This document shows positions 1-5,339 of a stretch of 5,339 bases of DNA, piece by piece. Made by a program: the position numbers and the translations under genes. The stretch comes from Oscillospiraceae bacterium. GTDB lineage: Bacteria > Bacillota > Clostridia > WRCU01. The notes beneath the pieces were generated by a model. It saw only the letters and a list, made by a program, of their open reading frames with translations, was not told where the DNA came from and ran no database searches. The number at the start of each line of letters is the position of its first letter. Positions within the stretch are counted from its first letter, which is position 1. The DNA lies in the NCBI GenBank assembly GCA_009783805.1, contig WRCU01000135.1:1-5339 (forward strand), read 5' to 3'.

Positions 1-369
1 AACGACGCGAGTAAAATCATCGCCACAGGCAACACCATCGACGTTTCCGAGTATCCCGAGCTGGCCGTAAACGGCTACGTCCGAGCCGAGTTGGTAGGCA
101 ATGCGGGCGTCGCATACACCCAACCTTTCGGCGTAAGGGAAGCGGAAATCGCCAAGGTCACCCCGACGGCTTTCGTAACCAAGCTCAATGGGAACCAAAA
201 CGATCTGACCGTGACCGTCACCGAAGTATATTCGAACGGCATGAAGTTCGTCACTGCTAAGACGATCAAGATCAATAATAACGCGGCGGGGACCTATGAG
301 GTAGGCGATTATAAGGTCTATGTCGACACGAAAGGCAACGACCAGATCCGCGCTTGCCATATCGCATAG
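1..369 (+). CDS. C-terminal fragment of a probable secreted or surface protein
   Basis: The reading frame is open from the first base of the window to a TAG at 367-369, so this is the last 122 residues of a longer protein whose start lies upstream. An ATG at 91 is internal and should not be taken as the start. The fragment first reads as a beta-strand-rich segment ending in AYTQPFG (residues about 39-45). It continues as a small Thr/Val/Asn-rich domain of alternating strands (about 50-122) ending in YKVYVDTKGNDQIRACHIA. I recall similar tails at the C-terminus of large exported clostridial and Paenibacillaceae proteins that act on polysaccharides or phosphoesters. I did not run a comparison, and the catalytic part is outside the window. 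No LPXTG anchor or membrane segment is visible. Base composition is clearly less GC-rich than in the minus-strand genes. A strong terminator follows 31 bases after the stop. The coding call is sound; the function is weak. Confidence 0.8.
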   Translation, partial: NDASKIIATGNTIDVSEYPELAVNGYVRAELVGNAGVAYTQPFGVREAEIAKVTPTAFVTKLNGNQNDLTVTVTEVYSNGMKFVTAKTIKINNNAAGTYEVGDYKVYVDTKGNDQIRACHIA

Positions 370-400
370 ATGGCATAAGTAATAAGGATTAATTTATATA

Positions 401-429
401 AAAAAGCGGCTCTATATGGGCCGCTTTTT
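401..429. terminator. Rho-independent terminator, probably bidirectional
   Basis: AAAAAGCGGC at 401-410 pairs perfectly with GCCGCTTTTT at 420-429, giving a 10-bp stem around a 9-base loop (411-419). On the plus strand the stem ends in a T run and would stop transcription of the gene ending at 369. On the minus strand the stem also ends in five T residues followed by an AT-rich stretch (391-400). It could therefore also stop the minus-strand operon, whose last gene ends at 595. This fits the convergent arrangement. Confidence 0.9.
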
Positions 430-579
430 CATGTATAAATGCATGGATCGCATGGATTCAAAAGGGTTGTCATGCCGATATGCGCGTTGGGATGATCGGA
501 TACGGTATCACGCTGTCATGTTGACATTGGCGTTAACAATAATGAAGCCATATGATATTTACATTGGCCGATGAAACGC

Positions 580-600
580 GGCTGATAGGGTTCATCAGCC
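580..600 (-). other. Small hairpin over the stop codon of the 802-residue gene
   Basis: GGCTGAT at 580-586 is the exact reverse complement of ATCAGCC at 594-600, giving a 7-bp stem with a 7-base loop. The TGA stop of the minus-strand gene (595-597) lies inside the stem. There is no T run after it on the minus strand, so it is at best a weak terminator or a 3'-end stabilising structure. The rest of 430-579 holds nothing I can name beyond a short tandem repeat of GCATGGAT (441-448 and 450-457). Confidence 0.4.
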
Positions 601-3003
601 GATAGATGAGGGGTCATAGACCTTGATCGCCGCTATGTCCGGAATGGCACCCTCCGCCTCCAGCACCAGCGTATGTTCGCCGACGGGGAGCCCCGAAAAC
701 AGCATGCCCGGCTCGAACAGCTCCGCCTTCTCCGGATGTCCCAAATATGGGTTTTCGCCCCCGTAAATATCGGTTCCGTTCAGCAAGGACCGAAAGCCGA
801 ACTCGTCGCCGACCTTAGGCGCGGGAACGCCCGGATGGAACACGAACGACTCATGGTCCATGCGCAGGATCCTCCCGTTAAGCTCGCCCTTTCCGTCGGA
901 CCTTCCCTCGAAGCCCGTCACTGAGCCTACGACGCTGTAGGAAAAATTCCTCGCGTCCTCGTAGCCTTCGATCCTGACCGTGAAGTCCTGCTCACCCGGG
1001 ACCCCGTTGTAGCCCACTATGCCCATCCTCGAGGTGATGCTCGTGTTTTCGGCGGTGCGTATGTACAGCCCCGGGATTTCGGAGGGCTTCCTGCCGTCCA
1101 CGTATACGCGCGCCGCGCCCTGCGGCCCCGGCCCGGCCACCGCCTCGGCCCGGTTCCCCCTGAAGGGCAACGTCAGCCTGCCGCCGACCCAATCCTCGGC
1201 GCGCACCGGGATGAGCTTTTCTCGGACCGCCTCGCCGGCGGCCGGGTTGCGGACGAAGAATTGCTTCATTAACCCGAGCATGAACGCCTGCCCCGTATCG
1301 AATAGGTGCCCGCCGTCCACGAGCAGCCCCTGCGGCGACAGAGCGTTCTCCTCGAAATAGCGCTTCCAATGGGTCCTAATGCCCGCTATCTGCGCCCCGT
1401 ACCGTTCGGCGATCGCGGGCAAAAGCTCCCCCGCCATCTTATCCGACCACCAATGGTCGGTCGTGTAATGGTCGGTCAGGATCATTATCTCCGCGGCGGT
1501 GTTCTCCCTGATCCACCGTACCAGGCGGTCGTAGTACACCTCGCTGCCCGCGACGTATATGACGGCCAGGTCAGGGTAGAAGGAGGCCATGTCGTTCGGC
1601 ACCCTCTTGTATAGGCAATCCGTCGAGAACCCCCCTATCGCGAACACCTTGTGCGCTATGTCGGCGTGGGGGTACTCGCGCCGCAGCCAGTCCGCCAGAT
1701 CGGGCGGCCACGTGTTGTTCGGGTCCACGATGGATTGGCCGGTGAAGGCTATCCTCACCTTATTTCGCCTGTCCGGCCCGCTCTCGGCCAGCAGCCTCAT
1801 CGTCCTGCCTATGTGCCTCCCGTACGACGGGTCCCTAAACGGGTCGACCGTCGGCACGGGGTGGGCTTCAAAGTCTATGGACGCCCTCGCGGCCTCGCGA
1901 AGGGCCTTGAGCGCGACCCTGTCGTTCTCAAGGACGACCCCGAACAAGCGCCTGATCTCCGCGACCTTCTCAACGTCCAATAACGCCTTCTCGCCGCCCT
2001 CAGGCAAGGCGTAGCCGGTATGCGGCCCCACGCCCAAGACGCCCCATATCGCCCAGCAGGCCTTGTGCGTGGATTCTAACTCATCGTCGAACATGTACTG
2101 CCTGACCATCCCGAGCACTTTTTCCCTGACCTCCGGGCCGCCGTGCAGCCTGGGGAGCGAGGAATCGGCGGCGTGCCATCGGGCCTCTATAGGAAAACCC
2201 ACCTTTCCCAACAGCCATTCGGCCGTCTCCCTGGCGTTCCCCGTGCACACGGTATCCAGCTTGGAATTAAACTCGCCTTCCAGCCTCCTGTGCGCCGGGC
2301 TGGCCAGCGTCAGGATCATCCGGGTGATCACGTCCGAGAAGCCGACCGTCTTTTCCGCCTTGCCTTCGATGACGTATGCGGCCTTGAATTGCCCCATCCA
2401 ATGCCGTATAACGGCGTAGCCTTCGGGCGTGTACCCGTCGGTGCGCACCGTGGGCCTGTCGGAGGGGCTTCCGCAGCCCCGCGCGTCCGCGGCCACGATC
2501 GCAAGGTCGGGGCCGTAGCCCACCGCCACGTGCCAATCCCGCCCCTCGCCCAGCTTCATCAGCACGGGCAGCCCCGAATCGATCGAGGCCCTTACCTCCC
2601 CGTGGATCCCTTCCTTGCTCATGCCGCGGCCGACTTTCCTCCACGCCAGGCCCGCATACCCATATATAAAGGCCATGAAGCCGTCGGGATAGTCCCAGCC
2701 CGCCTCCCACCCGGGGATGGCATGGTACCCTTCCTTCGCGTCCGGCCAATCCCAGCCCAGCGATACGCCCGTGAACGTCTGCAGGTCGTGGTAGAGCTGG
2801 AGGTGGTGCCTTTGCATGACGCTTTTTCCCTCGCAGTCCCCGCATTCTATGCAAAAGGAGCCCTTTGGGCCGCAATAAAAGGGGGTCCCCTCCGTATACC
2901 CCATCGCCGGCAGCAGGGCCGTGGCCATCGCGCCGAAGAAAGGGCTGGACTCCGCGTCGCACGGGAACGGCGTCATGCCTTCTAATATCCTCATCTTTGC
3001 CAT
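595..3003 (-). CDS. Two-domain protein: papain/BtrH-like N-terminus and SGNH-hydrolase-like C-terminus
   Basis: This is an 802-residue protein with no signal peptide or membrane segment, so probably cytoplasmic. Residues 1-215 resemble the papain-like fold of C39-type and BtrH N-terminal domains. GLPVLMKLG (144-152) leads into DWHVAVGYG with H158 and then a second strand with D173. No cysteine sits at the expected nucleophile site: the helix starts SPFFGAM (20-26), with C15 the nearest. A cysteine cluster (C44, C51, C54, C57) could bind a metal. Residues 216-405 look helical. Residues 416-590 resemble an SGNH/GDSL hydrolase: G422-Q423-S424 as block I, G457-G458 as block II, and D563-G-G-H566 as the C-terminal Asp/His block. 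The block III Asn is replaced (G486-S-E488). Residues 600-802 are beta-rich. ATG 3003 is chosen because an in-frame TAG lies 21 bases upstream, no other start codon intervenes, and AGGGG sits 10 bases before it. It is the last gene of the run. The substrate is unknown; an esterase, a peptidase-like transferase or a non-catalytic binding protein all remain possible. Confidence 0.75.
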   Translation of the reverse strand: MAKMRILEGMTPFPCDAESSPFFGAMATALLPAMGYTEGTPFYCGPKGSFCIECGDCEGKSVMQRHHLQLYHDLQTFTGVSLGWDWPDAKEGYHAIPGWEAGWDYPDGFMAFIYGYAGLAWRKVGRGMSKEGIHGEVRASIDSGLPVLMKLGEGRDWHVAVGYGPDLAIVAADARGCGSPSDRPTVRTDGYTPEGYAVIRHWMGQFKAAYVIEGKAEKTVGFSDVITRMILTLASPAHRRLEGEFNSKLDTVCTGNARETAEWLLGKVGFPIEARWHAADSSLPRLHGGPEVREKVLGMVRQYMFDDELESTHKACWAIWGVLGVGPHTGYALPEGGEKALLDVEKVAEIRRLFGVVLENDRVALKALREAARASIDFEAHPVPTVDPFRDPSYGRHIGRTMRLLAESGPDRRNKVRIAFTGQSIVDPNNTWPPDLADWLRREYPHADIAHKVFAIGGFSTDCLYKRVPNDMASFYPDLAVIYVAGSEVYYDRLVRWIRENTAAEIMILTDHYTTDHWWSDKMAGELLPAIAERYGAQIAGIRTHWKRYFEENALSPQGLLVDGGHLFDTGQAFMLGLMKQFFVRNPAAGEAVREKLIPVRAEDWVGGRLTLPFRGNRAEAVAGPGPQGAARVYVDGRKPSEIPGLYIRTAENTSITSRMGIVGYNGVPGEQDFTVRIEGYEDARNFSYSVVGSVTGFEGRSDGKGELNGRILRMDHESFVFHPGVPAPKVGDEFGFRSLLNGTDIYGGENPYLGHPEKAELFEPGMLFSGLPVGEHTLVLEAEGAIPDIAAIKVYDPSSIG

Positions 3004-3010
3004 TGCGTGC

Positions 3011-3033
3011 GATCCCCTAGGCTCCTAGGGATC
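3011..3033. repeat. CCTAGG double palindrome between transporter and hydrolase genes
   Basis: GATCCCCTAGG (3011-3021) and CCTAGGGATC (3024-3033) form an inverted repeat with one unpaired base, separated by CT. Each arm contains the self-complementary hexamer CCTAGG (3016-3021 and 3024-3029). A further 10-base palindrome, GGCGCGCGCC, follows at 3034-3043. The element fills the 48-base gap ahead of the 802-residue gene and includes its AGGGG ribosome-binding purines. It could therefore be an RNA hairpin that limits translation or processes the transcript, or a protein-binding site. There is no T run, so it is not a typical terminator. Confidence 0.5.
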
Positions 3034-3051
3034 GGCGCGCGCCTCCCCCTC

Positions 3052-4242
3052 TTATATATTGGCGTCCGCGCGCCTCCATGAGCGGAATACCCTCCCATAG
3101 GCGGCGATGGCCGCTATCGCGATCACGGCCGTACCCAAGAACAGTTGCCTTTTGCCGAAAACCGAGAGCAGCGCGCCCCCGCCCACGCTGGCGACGATCC
3201 TCGCCAGCCCGTTCGCGAACAGCCCGTTGAGCGTCTGCCCCGACGCCCTGAGCTCAACGGGCACGTTGGAGTTTATGTAGGTGGCCAGGCAGAACATGAA
3301 CACGATGAAGGAGAACCCGTGCAGCGTGTTAATCGCCATGACCAGGTACTTGTCCGTAACCAGGAACATCAGTACCCACCTCATCGCCATCACGGACGCC
3401 GAGACCGTCATCGTGCCCTGCACGGACAGCCTCGAGACGATCCGGTCGGAGAAGAGGAGGAACGGCACCTCGCTCGTCGCCGTTATGAGCATGCCCAGCC
3501 CCAGCAGGGCCTTCCCCCCGCCGAGGTCCTCGGAGAGGTAGATCGGGTAGAAGCTGTAGTAGTAGCCCAGCGTCACCTGCATCACGAAGTTGAATGAGAT
3601 CAGCGTCATGAGCCTCCTGTCCCTGAGGAGGACGGATATGCCCATCCTGCGCCCGCCGGACTGGTGGCCCCTTATCCTCGGCAGGGCGAGCCATGATATG
3701 GCGGCCGCGGCGACCATGATGAGCGCGTACGCCACGAATATGTACTTGATCTCCACCTCGGCTATCCTGCCGACTATGACCGACATGAACGCGAAGCCCA
3801 GCGTCCCGGCCATCCTTATGTGGCCGAACTTCCTGCCCGTACCCTGCAGGGACTCGAGCGCCATCGAGTCGTTGATCGGGTTTATGGAGGTTTGAAAGAA
3901 GGCGAAGACGGCCACCAGCGCCAGCGAGTACGCGAAGGCCCCGCTGAGCGGCAGCAGCAGCGCGGCGGCAAGGTTCCCCGCGAAGAGCGCGACGACCACG
4001 GCGTTCTTGGACGGCGACCTGTCGGCGACCATCCCCCAGAAAGGCTGGCCGACCATGGCGAGGAACGGCCCCGCAGCCATGAGGACGCCTATCTGTATGT
4101 CGGAGAAGTCCAGGCCCTTGAAGTAGACGGAGAGGAACGTGTTGTATACGGCGAAGCCCATGTATATAACCGCGTATATGGAGAAGAAGGGCAGCGCCCG
4201 CCTAAGCGGCGCCTTGCCCCCCCGGTCGGGCCCGGCCGGCAT
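3052..4242 (-). CDS. Major facilitator superfamily transporter, MFS_1-like (LacY/HcaT type)
   Basis: This is a 396-residue integral membrane protein with about twelve hydrophobic segments, the usual length and topology for the superfamily. Numbering from the ATG, helices lie near 14-36, 49-70, 81-99, 103-121, 142-158, 166-186, 211-234, 244-264, 274-295, 299-321, 339-360 and 366-382. Family signatures visible are GQPFWGMVADR (65-75), which is the motif A loop after helix 2, GHIRMAGTLGFAF (140-152) before helix 5, and ELRASGQTL (330-338) before helix 11. These match the MFS_1-like/PPP group related to LacY and HcaT, which are proton-coupled importers of small organic solutes. The actual substrate cannot be read. 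The start is taken as ATG at 4242, not the in-frame TTG one codon earlier. That ATG shares its A with the TGA of the upstream gene (TGATG) and has a G-rich run about 5 bases upstream, suggesting translational coupling. The gene stops at TAA (3052-3054). Confidence 0.88.
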   Translation of the reverse strand: MPAGPDRGGKAPLRRALPFFSIYAVIYMGFAVYNTFLSVYFKGLDFSDIQIGVLMAAGPFLAMVGQPFWGMVADRSPSKNAVVVALFAGNLAAALLLPLSGAFAYSLALVAVFAFFQTSINPINDSMALESLQGTGRKFGHIRMAGTLGFAFMSVIVGRIAEVEIKYIFVAYALIMVAAAAISWLALPRIRGHQSGGRRMGISVLLRDRRLMTLISFNFVMQVTLGYYYSFYPIYLSEDLGGGKALLGLGMLITATSEVPFLLFSDRIVSRLSVQGTMTVSASVMAMRWVLMFLVTDKYLVMAINTLHGFSFIVFMFCLATYINSNVPVELRASGQTLNGLFANGLARIVASVGGGALLSVFGKRQLFLGTAVIAIAAIAAYGRVFRSWRRADANI

Positions 4243-4565
4243 CAATGCCCCCCCATCTGCCTGAACGCGGCCTTCATCTTATCCCAATATTTTTTAAGGA
4301 AGGTTAGGAGCAGCATCCCGAAGGCCGCTCCGACGGCGTACGAGACGCCCATGAAGAGGTACCCGGCCCTGGCCAGGGCCAAACCCCCGTCGGCCTTGTC
4401 CAGTATCGACGCGTTGACGAAGTTGTAGGTCGCCAGGACGACGCACACCGCGAGGGGCGCGTACTTGAGCAGCGCCCACCTACCCTTGCAGTAGAAGTGG
4501 AACAGCGCCGTCGTCGTCAGGACGACGACGTATATTATGAAGAGGAACACTATGTATATGCCCAT
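4242..4565 (-). CDS. Small three-helix membrane protein, unknown function
   Basis: This gene encodes 107 residues with three clear hydrophobic segments, near 3-23, 35-52 and 67-90. Positive residues cluster between helices 1 and 2 (K27, R29, K34) and at the C-terminus (K91, K92, K96, K98). This predicts an outside N-terminus and an inside C-terminus. The helix 2-3 loop (about 51-66, containing DKADGG) would be outside. I do not recognise a family. The gene lies 24 bases after gyrB and overlaps the transporter gene by one base. Such coupling often goes with proteins made together in the membrane, so an accessory role for the transporter is possible but only inferred. The ATG at 4565 has only a weak upstream purine stretch (ACGGGG). 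Codon and base composition match gyrB and the transporter, which supports real coding; the frame ends exactly at the next start. Confidence 0.75.
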   Translation of the reverse strand: MGIYIVFLFIIYVVVLTTTALFHFYCKGRWALLKYAPLAVCVVLATYNFVNASILDKADGGLALARAGYLFMGVSYAVGAAFGMLLLTFLKKYWDKMKAAFRQMGGH

Positions 4566-4589
4566 ATGGCGCCCCGTCGGGAAGGTCCC

Positions 4590-5339
<750 letters not shown>

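Noticed and set aside
441..457. Tandem GCATGGAT repeat in the intergenic region
   Set aside because: Only two copies of 8 bases with one spacer base; too short to support a repeat array or regulatory claim.
521..526. TTGACA as a possible -35 promoter box on the plus strand
   Set aside because: No -10 hexamer lies at 16-18 bases: the sequence there is GAAGCC, and TATGAT at 551 is 24 bases away. Transcription would only run antisense into the gene ending at 595.
2143..2985. 280-residue plus-strand open frame opposite the 802-residue gene
   Set aside because: It is rich in Arg, Pro, Gly and His with no recognisable motif, as expected for the antisense of a GC-rich gene. The minus-strand frame has clear domain motifs.
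3820..4428. 202-residue plus-strand open frame opposite the transporter
   Set aside because: It is a shadow frame dominated by Arg, Glu, Gly and Pro, and spans two well-supported minus-strand genes.

Overview
The window looks like chromosomal DNA of a high-GC member of the Bacillota, most likely the class Clostridia. This is inferred, mainly from the short Gram-positive form of GyrB with its PLWGK variant, which I recall from Ruminococcaceae-like clostridia, and from a surface-protein tail of a type I associate with clostridia and Paenibacillaceae. The minus-strand genes are GC-rich yet use ATA and AGG codons freely. No tRNA, rRNA, CRISPR array, insertion sequence or phage gene is visible.

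Layout: bases 1-369 hold the 3' end of a plus-strand gene, probably the C-terminal beta-sandwich of a large exported protein. Bases 370-594 form a convergent intergenic region with one strong hairpin terminator (401-429) that reads well in both directions. Everything from 595 to 5339 lies on the minus strand. In transcription order it comprises the C-terminal part of gyrB (5339-4590, cut by the window edge), a 107-residue three-helix membrane protein (4565-4242), a 12-helix major facilitator transporter (4242-3052) and an 802-residue protein (3003-595). The last combines a papain/BtrH-like N-terminal region with an SGNH-hydrolase-like domain and a beta-rich tail.

The minus-strand genes are tightly packed: a 24-base gap, a 1-base TGATG overlap, then a 48-base gap carrying a CCTAGG double palindrome. 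No terminator separates them, so they could be one transcript read through from gyrB. gyrA does not follow gyrB here. A plausible but unproven reading is that the transporter imports a small molecule or sugar-like compound that the two-domain cytoplasmic protein then processes. The membrane protein has no assignable function.

The most interesting object is the 802-residue protein. It shows no signal peptide, carries a C-x6-C-x2-C-x2-C cluster, lacks an obvious catalytic cysteine in its papain-like region, and has a partly degenerate SGNH active site.
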